A DNA stretch of 14,925 bases from the NCBI GenBank assembly GCA_016286835.1, contig JAEEUD010000009.1:1-14925 (forward strand). Reading direction: 5' to 3'. Below the pieces are notes generated by a model. That model ran no database searches, had not been told where the DNA came from, and saw only the letters and a list, made by a program, of their open reading frames with translations. Shown here one piece after another: positions 6,522 through 12,390 of the stretch. Both the position numbers and the translations under genes were made by a program. The stretch comes from Pyramidobacter sp. GTDB lineage: Bacteria > Synergistota > Synergistia > Synergistales > Dethiosulfovibrionaceae. Positions within the stretch are counted from its first letter, which is position 1. Each line of letters opens with the position of its first letter.

Positions 6522-7721
6522 ATGAAGAGTCCGGACTTTATCGCCCGGGCGAAAGAGATCGAAAATGTCGTCGTCGATTGGCGGCGGCATTTTCATTCTC
6601 ACCCGGAGCTTTCGTTTGACGAGGTCGAGACCAGCAAGTTCATTGCCAAAACGCTGACGGAACTGGGCTGTGAAAACGTACAGATCGGCACGTTCGGTCG
6701 TCCCACCGGCGTCATCGCCGACATCAAAGGCGGCAAGCCCGGCAAATGCGTGGCCCTGCGCGCCGACATTGACGCGCTGCCGGTGACGGAGGAGACGGGA
6801 CTGCCGTTCGCCAGCCAGAACGCAGGCGTCATGCACGCCTGCGGCCATGACGGACACGCCGCCATGCTGCTGGGCGCGGCGAAGATGCTGTGCGAGGTCA
6901 AGGATCGGCTGCCCGGCTCGGTGCGCCTGATCTTCCAGCCCTCTGAGGAGTCGGCCGTCGTCAAGCAGGGCGCGCGCGCCGTCGTCGAGGACGGCAAGGC
7001 GCTCGCGGGCGTGGACGCGATCTTCGGCGTGCACCTCTGGTCGCCGTTGGAAGCGGGCGTGCTCGGTTACACGACGGGCGCGATGATGGCGTGCAGCGAC
7101 AGCTGGACGCTGAAGATCCACGGCAAGGGCGGCCACGGCGCCGCGCCGCACCAGACGCACGATCCGACGGTGGCGGCCGGGCAGATCATCTGCGCACTGC
7201 AGACGTTCGTCAGCCGCGAGATCGAGCCGATCAAGAACGCGGTGCTGTCTGTCGGCATCATGAAGGCCGGCGGCGCGTTCAACGTCATCCCCGAGGAAGT
7301 GGAACTGACGGGCACGGCGCGTTCGTTCGAGCCGCAGATCAGCCTGGACTGCGAGGATTTCATCCGCCGCGTGGGCGAGAACATCGGCGCGGCGTTCCGC
7401 TGCACGACCGACCTGGAGTACAGCCGCAACCTGCCGCCCACGGTCAATCATGCCGAGATGGCGCTGCTCGGCGCGGAAAACGGCCGCAAGGTGTTCGGCG
7501 CCGACAACGTGCGCGAGCTGAAGCCTACGATGGTCGGCGAGGATTTCAGCTTCTACCTCGAAAAAGTCCCCGGCGCGTTCTTCTTCATCGGCGTCGGCGA
7601 CGAGGCGAAGCACACCACCTGGCCGCACCACCACTGCCGCTTCACGATCGACGAAGCCCAGCTCCACAAAGGCTCGGCATTCGAGGCCCTGTGCGCGTGG
7701 GAGTTCTTGAACAAGGCGTAA
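6522..7721 (+). CDS. M20D amidohydrolase, complete, 399 aa
   Basis: This is a complete M20D metallo-amidohydrolase of the hippurate hydrolase/IAA-amino acid hydrolase/N-acyl-L-amino acid amidohydrolase group, probably cytoplasmic. Motifs in order: RRHFHSHPELSFDE (21-34), LRADIDALPVTEETG (79-93), HACGHDGHAAMLLG (105-118) with C107 and H109 as metal ligands, QPSEES (139-144) with E142/E143, H171 in GVHLW, lid loop GKGGHGAAPH (201-210), FNVIPEEVELTGTARSF (253-269), MVGEDFSFY (337-345) and PHHH (368-371). The start at 6522 sits one base after the carrier's TAA (TAA-A-ATG). The upstream sequence has only a weak G-rich ribosome site, so translation probably depends on re-initiation from the carrier. 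Coupling to the carrier suggests it hydrolyses the imported compound. It is the intact reference for the altered paralogue at 3777-4922. The exact substrate cannot be read from sequence. Confidence 0.93.
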   Translation: MKSPDFIARAKEIENVVVDWRRHFHSHPELSFDEVETSKFIAKTLTELGCENVQIGTFGRPTGVIADIKGGKPGKCVALRADIDALPVTEETGLPFASQNAGVMHACGHDGHAAMLLGAAKMLCEVKDRLPGSVRLIFQPSEESAVVKQGARAVVEDGKALAGVDAIFGVHLWSPLEAGVLGYTTGAMMACSDSWTLKIHGKGGHGAAPHQTHDPTVAAGQIICALQTFVSREIEPIKNAVLSVGIMKAGGAFNVIPEEVELTGTARSFEPQISLDCEDFIRRVGENIGAAFRCTTDLEYSRNLPPTVNHAEMALLGAENGRKVFGADNVRELKPTMVGEDFSFYLEKVPGAFFFIGVGDEAKHTTWPHHHCRFTIDEAQLHKGSAFEALCAWEFLNKA

Positions 7722-7781
7722 GGCTTTTGATTCAAAACCTTCAACGCTAAGATACAAGGACACAAAGGAAATCCAAAAAAG

Positions 7782-7822
7782 AATCGCGGCAGAGTTGAGA
7801 TTTTCGGCTCTGCCGCGATTTT
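7782..7822 (+). terminator. Rho-independent terminator of the YfcC-M20D unit
   Basis: A perfect 13-bp stem joins 7782-7794 (ends GGCAGAG) and 7808-7820 (starts CTCTGCC), with a 13-base loop and TTTT at the 3' side. It lies about 60 bases after the M20D stop. Confidence 0.85.
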
Positions 7823-7832
7823 GTCGTTGCAT

Positions 7833-7873
7833 AAAAAGCCCGAGGCTCGTTTTTCAGAGCAAGCCTCGGGCTT
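7833..7873 (-). terminator. Rho-independent terminator of the EamA transporter gene
   Basis: A perfect 12-bp stem joins 7836-7847 (AAGCCCGAGGCT) and 7862-7873 (AGCCTCGGGCTT). Five A residues on the left (7833-7837) read as a U tract on the minus strand. It is 50 bases beyond the transporter stop codon. It may also act on the plus strand. Confidence 0.85.
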
Positions 7874-7923
7874 CTATTATGCCTTTCTTCGTGCCTTTGT
7901 GTCTTCGTGTTGGCTTTGAATCT

Positions 7924-8793
7924 TCAGGCCTTCCCCTTCCGGCTGAACATCTCGTTCACAAACGTCGCGCCGAGGATCATGACACCTCCGATGACCTGCA
8001 GCGGCGTCATGCGTTCGCCGAGGATCAGCCAGCTCATCAGCACGGCCGAGAGCGGGTCGATGTAGCTGAACGCGGCGGTCGTCTGCGCGGGAAGGGCGCG
8101 CAGGGCGGCGAAGTAGAGCAGATAGGCGAAGCCGGTGTGGAACAGGCAGATCATGGCAAGGCAGAACCAGCCCGTGCCGTCAAGCGCCGCGAACGACAAG
8201 CCTTCGTGTGCAAACACGTAGGGCGCCAAAAACAGCGCGGCGATGCACAGGTCGGCAGCCGTCGACTCGTACGGCGTGATGTCGCGCAGAAACTTGTTGC
8301 CCATCACGGCGATCGCGTAGAGCACGGCCGCACCGACGCCGCAGGCGATGCCGAGCAGGTCGTTCGCACCGCTGCCGCCCGCGCCGGCGACGATGCAGGC
8401 CAGTCCCGCGAGCGAGACGGCCACGCAGACGATCGTGACGCGGCTGAGCTTTTCTTTCAGCAGCCACGGGGCGAGGATGAGCATGAACGCCGGGGCCAGG
8501 TAGTAGCAGATCGTGCCCGTGGCGATCGAGGTCCAGCGGAACGCCTCGAAAAACAGGATCCAGTTGACACCCATGGCGCTGCCGGCGATGAGCAGGTATT
8601 TGAGATTGGCGCGGATGCGGGCCCACGACACGCCGCCGCCGATCGTCGCCGCAGCGGTGAAAATACAAACGGCGCCGCTGGCGCCGCGCAGCAGCGAAAT
8701 CTGTGCGCTCGACAGCGGGATATGCCGCACGAACAGCCCGATCGAGCCGAAGACGAGCATCGCAAAGGCCATCAGCAGTTTCATCGTTTTCAT
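7924..8793 (-). CDS. DMT superfamily (EamA) transporter, 289 aa
   Basis: This inner-membrane drug/metabolite transporter family protein has the usual ten hydrophobic segments in two EamA halves (about 1-135 and 145-285). Typical features are the FGSIGLFVRHI start, LLRGASGAVC, INWILFFEAF-like sequence (VNWILFFEAFRWTSIATGTICYY region, 76-98), LKEKLS after the fourth helix, LYAIAVMGNKFL at the start of the second half, YIDPLSAVLMSWLILGE (246-262), and ILGATFVNEM near the end. The length is normal for the family. EamA members mostly export amino acids or metabolites; nothing identifies the cargo. The start at 8793 has AAGGAG 9 bases upstream; a nearby ATG at 8784 is too far from it. The gene is divergent from the SIMPL gene and ends before its own terminator. 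A short basic tail (SRKGKA) faces the cytoplasm. Confidence 0.9.
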   Translation of the reverse strand: MKTMKLLMAFAMLVFGSIGLFVRHIPLSSAQISLLRGASGAVCIFTAAATIGGGVSWARIRANLKYLLIAGSAMGVNWILFFEAFRWTSIATGTICYYLAPAFMLILAPWLLKEKLSRVTIVCVAVSLAGLACIVAGAGGSGANDLLGIACGVGAAVLYAIAVMGNKFLRDITPYESTAADLCIAALFLAPYVFAHEGLSFAALDGTGWFCLAMICLFHTGFAYLLYFAALRALPAQTTAAFSYIDPLSAVLMSWLILGERMTPLQVIGGVMILGATFVNEMFSRKGKA

Positions 8794-8831
8794 CCGGGAT
8801 CGCTCCTTATTATCAGGTCGAAAGTCTCCGT

Positions 8832-8860
8832 ATTATACCGCGCCGCCCGAAAAATGTCGC
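8832..8860 (-). promoter_or_regulatory. Promoter of the EamA transporter gene
   Basis: On the minus strand: -35 GCGACA (8855-8860, 4 of 6), 17-bp spacer, -10 TATAAT (8832-8837, 6 of 6). The -35 lies in one arm of a small hairpin, GTCGCC (8856-8861) with GGCGAC (8867-8872), positioned between the divergent promoters. Confidence 0.7.
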
Positions 8861-8890
8861 CTGCGGGGCGACCTATTCCTCCCGCACTGA

Positions 8891-8899
8891 TGGTATACT
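8891..8899 (+). promoter_or_regulatory. Extended -10 promoter of the SIMPL gene
   Basis: TGG followed by TATACT (8894-8899) is an extended -10 element (TGn plus 5 of 6). No good -35 is visible at 16-18 bp. The predicted start is near 8906, only about 23 bases before the ATG, leaving room for the AAGGAGG ribosome site at 8915-8921. Confidence 0.6.
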
Positions 8900-8928
8900 T
8901 ACGGCACATCGAAGAAGGAGGAATCGTC

Positions 8929-9618
8929 ATGGAAAAACGTACCATCAGAGTAACCGGAGAAGGAAAAGTGAGCGCGAGGCCCGACACGATCGAGCTGAAA
9001 CTCGACATGACAGATGTCTGCAAGGAATACGCGGAAGCCCTTGAGGAATCAGCCAGACGCACGCAGGCGCTGCGCGAGTGCATGGCAGCCGCCGGGCTGA
9101 ACGGCGATGATCTGAGGACGGTGAACTTTAACGTTAGGACTGAATACGACACGGAGTACATCACCGAACGTGAGAATCTGCTCAAAAAGAAGACGAAAAC
9201 GGAACAGGTGCTCAAGGGCTATCGTTTCAGTCATTCGCTGAAAATCTCTTTCCCCGTGGATAACGAGCTGCTGGGCCGCGTGCTGGGCGAGCTTTCGCGC
9301 TCAAAGACGGATGCGCATTTTGACTTCGACTTTACCGTCAAAGACCCCGCCCCGCTGCGTGCCGCTTTGCTCGACGACGCGGCGCGTGTCTGCCGCGCGA
9401 ACGCGCAGACGCTGGCGACGGCAAGCGGCGCCGAACTGGGCGAGGTGATCGACATCAATTACTCCTGGGGACGGCTCGATATCTACTCGCACCCGATGGA
9501 CCTTGAATACTCCTACGCCCCAGCCTTAATGGAGCCGGACGAAGCGTATTCTATCGACGTGAATCCGGAGAATATCGAGCTGGAGGAAAGCGTCACGATC
9601 ACCTGGGCTTTAAAATAA
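8929..9618 (+). CDS. SIMPL domain (DUF541) protein without signal peptide, 229 aa
   Basis: The N-terminal IRVTGEGKVSARPDTIEL (6-23) and the following amphipathic helix LEESARRTQALRECM are typical of SIMPL/DUF541 proteins (the family of BP26 and YggE). Later segments LRTVNFNVRTEY, LKGYRFSHSLKISF, ANAQTLATASGAELGEVIDINYS (about 165-187) and the terminal ESVTITWAL strand also match the family pattern. Most members are exported; here MEKRTIRVTG leads straight into the domain with no hydrophobic leader, so this one should be cytoplasmic. Family function is poorly defined (links to stress protection, ring-shaped assemblies in BP26). The start at 8929 has a perfect AAGGAGG 7 bases upstream. The frame stays open upstream to about 7795, but that stretch is antisense to the transporter. 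A lysine-rich insertion (LLKKKTKTEQVLKG) occurs at about 84-97. Confidence 0.87.
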   Translation: MEKRTIRVTGEGKVSARPDTIELKLDMTDVCKEYAEALEESARRTQALRECMAAAGLNGDDLRTVNFNVRTEYDTEYITERENLLKKKTKTEQVLKGYRFSHSLKISFPVDNELLGRVLGELSRSKTDAHFDFDFTVKDPAPLRAALLDDAARVCRANAQTLATASGAELGEVIDINYSWGRLDIYSHPMDLEYSYAPALMEPDEAYSIDVNPENIELEESVTITWALK

Positions 9619-9649
9619 CACGTGTACGCCTGCCCCTTGCGGTTATTTT
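9612..9649. terminator. Weak bidirectional hairpin between convergent SIMPL and P1 peptidase genes
   Basis: AAAATAAC (9612-9619, includes the SIMPL stop) is inverted-repeated by GTTATTTT (9642-9649) around a 22-base GC-rich loop. The AT-only stem makes it a weak candidate, but no better terminator exists in this 65-base gap. Confidence 0.35.
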
Positions 9650-9683
9650 GATTATTCTTTGTGTTGAGGTTTTGAATCTGGTT

Positions 9684-10763
9684 TTAACGACTCTCCGCAG
9701 GCAATCCCGCTACCCGTCCGGCGAATTCGCGCAGAGACGGGCGCGTGTGGCCGGCCCGGCCCGTCACCGTGTCGGCGGCCAGCATCGAGGAGATCACCGA
9801 TTCGTTCACCGCTTCGATCACGGCACGGAAAAAGGGATTGACGCCGGTGTCGCTCATCGCCCGCAGCTTCAGCTCGCCTTTGGCATCGATGGGGATGCGC
9901 TGCGCGGTCGAAAAGGCGATGGCGATCTCGCCGCTGCCGTTGCCGATGATCGAGCCGGTCTTGGTGATGCCGGCCGTGGCACGCTTGCACAGGCGCTTCA
10001 GCTGACGCGCCGTGAAAGGCGCGTCCGTCGCCAGGATGACGATGCACGATCCCTGCTCGCGCAGCGGCTCGCTTCTGAGCAGCGCGTCGGCTTCGAGCCC
10101 CGTCGGCTGCCCGCCGAGCGTGAACTCGGGCATCTCGCCGAAGTTGGTCAGCGCCAGACAGCCCAGCGTGTACGACGTGTCCGCAGCTTCGATGACGCGC
10201 GAGGCCGAGCCGATGCCGCCCTTGAACTGGTAGCAGCTCATGCCCCGTCCTGCGCCCACGGCGCCGAGGGCGAACTGATCGCCGGCATCGGTGAGAGCTT
10301 GATCGACCATTTCCGGCGTCACGAACTGCGCGCGGCTGTCGTTGAGGAAGCTGTCGTTGCACTCGCACACCACGGGATTGACCGTGCCGGCCGTGCGCCC
10401 GATCGTCGGCTCGCGCCCGATCATCCAGCGGGAAAGCCCGCGCCAGCAGTCGCCGACGCTCAGCGTGTTCGTCAGCACGATCGGCGTCTCCAGCGTGCCC
10501 AGCTCGTCGATCTGCACCAGCCCCGCCGACTTGCCGAAGCCGTTGATCACGTGCGACGCGGCGATCAGCTTTTCCCGGAACAGGCTTCCCGGCGCGGGCA
10601 CGATCGCCGTCACGCCCGTCTGCGCGTCTCCGTCGGCCAGTGTCACGTGCCCGACGCGCACCCCTTTCACGTCGCAGATCGTGTTGCGCGCCCCCTTGGG
10701 CAGCACGCCCGCAGAAAGCCCGAAACGGTCGAGCCAGTCGTTTTTTGCCGTGATGTTCGTCAT
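9684..10763 (-). CDS. P1/DmpA family self-processing aminopeptidase, 359 aa
   Basis: This Ntn-type hydrolase belongs to the P1/S58 family (DmpA L-aminopeptidase/D-esterase and beta-peptidyl aminopeptidase BapA relatives). Seen: NTICDVKGVRVGHVTL (27-42), GVTAIVPAPGSLF (50-62), GFGKSAGLVQIDELGTLETPI (75-95), LTNTLSVGD (97-105), NDSFLND (136-142), GAVGAGRGMSCYQFKGGIGSASR (167-189), then EQGS-CIVILATDAPFTARQLKRL (236-257). By analogy to DmpA, where cleavage precedes a Ser that starts the beta chain, autocleavage should fall at G238-S239. That gives an alpha chain of 238 and a beta chain of 121 residues with S239 as nucleophile. DAPFTARQLKRLCKRATAGI and GNGSGEIAIAFSTAQRIP follow as in the family. 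No signal peptide is visible, so it is likely cytoplasmic, cleaving N-terminal residues from small peptides or amides. The start at 10763 has AGGAG 9 bases upstream. Confidence 0.9.
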   Translation of the reverse strand: MTNITAKNDWLDRFGLSAGVLPKGARNTICDVKGVRVGHVTLADGDAQTGVTAIVPAPGSLFREKLIAASHVINGFGKSAGLVQIDELGTLETPIVLTNTLSVGDCWRGLSRWMIGREPTIGRTAGTVNPVVCECNDSFLNDSRAQFVTPEMVDQALTDAGDQFALGAVGAGRGMSCYQFKGGIGSASRVIEAADTSYTLGCLALTNFGEMPEFTLGGQPTGLEADALLRSEPLREQGSCIVILATDAPFTARQLKRLCKRATAGITKTGSIIGNGSGEIAIAFSTAQRIPIDAKGELKLRAMSDTGVNPFFRAVIEAVNESVISSMLAADTVTGRAGHTRPSLREFAGRVAGLPAESR

Positions 10764-10800
10764 ATTCGGTCACTCCTGTTCAAAAAGTATTTTCGGTTCG

Positions 10801-10830
10801 ATTATAGCAAAACGGGACAGGTTTGCTCAA
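10801..10830 (-). promoter_or_regulatory. Promoter of the P1 peptidase gene
   Basis: On the minus strand: TTGAGC (10825-10830, 4 of 6), 18-bp spacer, TATAAT (10801-10806, 6 of 6), about 40 bases before the start codon. Confidence 0.7.
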
Positions 10831-10922
10831 TGAAAGGGAAAGAAATATGATAATGCCGGTCGCTTGTTCTAGAAGAAAAATAAGTAATTATTTATAAATA
10901 AAATTTGCCTATTTTGATACAT

Positions 10923-10951
10923 TTGACAGAAGAAGCGTTTGGTGGTATAAG
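10923..10951 (+). promoter_or_regulatory. Strong sigma70 promoter of the Pro/Gly-rich secreted protein
   Basis: TTGACA (10923-10928, 6 of 6), 17-bp spacer, TATAAG (10946-10951, 5 of 6). It is preceded by an AT-rich stretch (about 10875-10920) that could act as an UP element. It is the best-matching promoter in the window. Transcription should start near 10958. Confidence 0.85.
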
Positions 10952-10960
10952 ATATTTGAA

Positions 10961-10991
10961 CCGTCAGCGCTTTTATATATAAAGGCGACGG
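10961..10991 (+). promoter_or_regulatory. 5'-leader hairpin with AU-only loop
   Basis: The first bases of the predicted transcript fold as CCGTC-(A)-GC-(G)-CTTT, loop TATATAT, AAAG-GC-GACGG: 11 pairs with two bulged bases on the 5' side. A T5 run follows at 10996-11000. It could stabilise the mRNA 5' end or act as a weak attenuator. It matches no riboswitch I recognise. Confidence 0.45.
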
Positions 10992-11012
10992 CCAATTTTT
11001 AAAGAAAGCGAG

Positions 11013-11396
11013 ATGTTTCACGTGAAGAAGTCAACGCGCGCGCTCCTGTGTCTGGCCGTCCTGGCCGCTCTGATCTGCGGTGCTGCTGCGGCAATGGCTG
11101 CTCCTGGTTACTATGGCGGCCCCGGCTACGGTCCCGGACCGGGCTATCATCACTATGGCCCGCCTCCCGGACACCGTCCTCCGCCCCCGCCGCCTCCCGG
11201 CTACGGCCCGCGTCCCGGCTATCGTCCTCCGCCTCCGCCGCCCCGTCCTGAGATGGTCTGGGTCATGCCCGGCGGCCAGGCGTATCACCATGGCTGGTGC
11301 AAGTTCATTCAGGGCCTGCGCGGGCTGATGCGCATTTCGCGCAACGAAGCCCGTCGCCGCGGCTATCGTCACTGCCGCACCTGCTTCCGCTACTAA
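11013..11396 (+). CDS. Secreted Pro/Gly-rich protein with C-terminal Cys/His domain, 127 aa
   Basis: There is a clear signal peptide: basic MFHVKKSTR, hydrophobic ALLCLAVLAALICGAAA, cleavage likely after AMAA (residue 30). Residues 31-80 are low complexity (PGYYGGPGYGPGPGYHHYGP, then two P6-7 runs), rich in Pro, Gly and Tyr and probably extended. Residues 81-127 form a compact module: VWVMPGGQAYHHGWC, a short helix-like RISRNEARRRGY, then HCRTCF. The pattern YHxxxC...A...GYxxCxxC resembles a small cysteine module often found at the C terminus of secreted bacterial proteins, possibly zinc-binding through H92/H93, C96, C121 and C124. The ribosome site is weak (GAAAGCGAG before ATG), which contrasts with the strong promoter. 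The function is unknown; envelope or surface location is likely. The gene is monocistronic, with its own terminator. Confidence 0.8.
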   Translation: MFHVKKSTRALLCLAVLAALICGAAAAMAAPGYYGGPGYGPGPGYHHYGPPPGHRPPPPPPPGYGPRPGYRPPPPPPRPEMVWVMPGGQAYHHGWCKFIQGLRGLMRISRNEARRRGYRHCRTCFRY

Positions 11397-11403
11397 TCCG
11401 ATC

Positions 11404-11446
11404 AATAGAAAAAAGCCGGCTCCCAGCGAGCCGGCTTTTTTCTATT
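11404..11446. terminator. Bidirectional rho-independent terminator, 19-bp perfect stem
   Basis: The arms 11404-11422 and 11428-11446 are perfectly complementary around the loop CCAGC, with A6 and T6 tracts inside the arms. It starts 8 bases after the stop of the secreted protein. Its right arm includes the stop codon (11442-11444) of the convergent permease gene, so both genes use it. Confidence 0.95.
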
Positions 11447-12167
11447 TGAGGAACAGCAGCAGTCCCGAGACGATCAGATAGCCGTAGACTGCCTTACGCA
11501 GTTTGTTCTGGTCGAGGCGGTGGAAGATCTTCGTGCCGATCCACGCGCCGATCAGCAGCGCCGCCAGCAGCAGGAGATAGAGGTGCATGACGGGCGCGGT
11601 GAAGACACCGTTGCGCCAGCGCATGAACGTCGTCATGATCGAGTTGACGCAGAAATGCGCGTTCAGCGTCGAGCGGTATTCGTCGTTGCTGTCGGTGGCC
11701 CCGATCAGGTAGAGGGCCATAGGCGGGCCGCCGACGGCGAACAGCCCCGACGTGACGCCGGAGATGGCGCCGGCGATCACACTGTTGCGCACGGTGGGAC
11801 GGATACGGATCTTGCCGTTGAGGAACAGCGAGTACAGTCCCAGCGCGATCAGCACGCAGCCCAGCAGGCGCAGCATGAGCTTGTCGGCGGCGAACGAGGA
11901 GAGCCAGACGAACGTGCCGGAAACGATGATGCTCGTCACCGTAGCGGGCCAGACCTTGCGCCAGTTGGCGTGCCGCCAGCCGCTGAACGCGACCATCGCG
12001 GCGGTCGTCGTACCGCACAGTCCGGCCAGCGCCACTGCCTGCTGATAAGGCATCAGATACGGCAGCAGCGACATGTTCAGCGGGCCGTAGCCGAAACCGC
12101 ACACGGACTGGACGACGGCGCCGATCAGGCTGACGCAGAACGCGCCGGCGAAGACAAATGGGGGCAT
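11442..12167 (-). CDS. TSUP (TauE/SafE) family membrane permease, 241 aa
   Basis: It has eight or so hydrophobic segments in two similar halves. The N-terminal half contains AGAFCVSLIGAVVQSVCGFGYGPLNMSLL and the C-terminal half AGAISGVTSGLFAVGGPPMALYLIG (132-156). Both are the conserved G-x-x-SG-x-x-GxGG-type segments of the TSUP/TauE-SafE/DUF81 family. Members carry sulfur-containing anions such as sulfite, sulfoacetate or thiosulfate; the cargo here cannot be predicted. Length is typical for the family. The start at 12167 has AAGGAG 9 bases upstream. A promoter lies at 12207-12235, and a perfect palindrome at 12256-12281 is farther upstream. The stop codon is embedded in the shared terminator. 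No sulfur-metabolism gene is adjacent. Confidence 0.88.
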   Translation of the reverse strand: MPPFVFAGAFCVSLIGAVVQSVCGFGYGPLNMSLLPYLMPYQQAVALAGLCGTTTAAMVAFSGWRHANWRKVWPATVTSIIVSGTFVWLSSFAADKLMLRLLGCVLIALGLYSLFLNGKIRIRPTVRNSVIAGAISGVTSGLFAVGGPPMALYLIGATDSNDEYRSTLNAHFCVNSIMTTFMRWRNGVFTAPVMHLYLLLLAALLIGAWIGTKIFHRLDQNKLRKAVYGYLIVSGLLLFLK

Positions 12168-12206
12168 GAAAACTCACTCCTTCAGAATTCGTCGCAAAAC
12201 AAGAGT

Positions 12207-12235
12207 ATTTTACGCTTTTCCCAGGCCGTTTACAA
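12207..12235 (-). promoter_or_regulatory. Promoter of the TSUP permease gene
   Basis: On the minus strand: TTGTAA (12230-12235, 4 of 6), 17-bp spacer, TAAAAT (12207-12212, 5 of 6), about 40 bases before the start codon. Confidence 0.6.
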
Positions 12236-12251
12236 GGACGCGGGGAGACGC

Positions 12252-12281
12252 AAAAGAGCGCTGAAAACGTTTTCAGCGCTC
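12252..12281 (-). terminator. Perfect 26-bp palindrome, probable terminator of the mscS unit
   Basis: Bases 12256-12281 are a perfect palindrome with no spacer and centre AACGTT. On the minus strand it is followed by TTTTG (12251-12255), giving a terminator-like hairpin 110 bases after the MscS stop. Its core TGAAAACGTTTTCA (12262-12275) also fits the LacI/CcpA-type operator pattern TGNNANCGNTNNCA and lies upstream of the TSUP promoter, so an operator role is possible. The 12282-12390 stretch holds nothing else I recognise. Confidence 0.65.
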
Positions 12282-12390
12282 AATGGTCCGTGTGTTCCAG
12301 CGTCTTTCCCGTTTCGTCCGAGCCGGAGCCGGCATGTGCAAGCGCGACGCTGAGAGCTTATTCGATGAACATGCCTTCGGGGGAAAAACG

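Larger units (their letters stand above)
7729..7922. repeat. Imperfect inverted repeat of CACRAAGR-type octamers in the 7722-7923 gap
   Basis: The left arm (7729-7768) starts GATTCAAAACC and then has three consecutive octamers: CGCTAAGA (7745-7752), TACAAGGA (7753-7760) and CACAAAGG (7761-7768). The right arm (7886-7922), read on the minus strand, starts GATTCAAAGCC, then AA and three octamers: CACGAAGA (7902-7909), CACAAAGG (7894-7901) and CACGAAGA (7886-7893). The arms share order and spacing with 5-6 matches of 8 per octamer, and enclose two terminator hairpins. The 202-base gap has no gene. Confidence 0.6.

Noticed and set aside
7720..7741. Small hairpin AAGG(c)TTTTG-ATT-CAAAACCTT right after the M20D stop
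   Set aside because: Short, AT-rich, with a bulge and no U tract; the perfect 13-bp stem downstream is a better terminator.
6501..7832. 443-codon open frame on the minus strand opposite the second M20D gene
   Set aside because: Antisense shadow of an obvious enzyme; it runs through a terminator and has no ribosome site or family motifs.
7795..8928. Long N-terminal extension of the SIMPL reading frame
   Set aside because: The stretch lies antisense to the EamA transporter; the AAGGAGG site and the family start both support 8929.
9648..10850. 400-codon open frame on the plus strand opposite the P1 peptidase
   Set aside because: Antisense shadow; it reads through the minus-strand promoter and its product is His/Arg-rich without recognisable domains.
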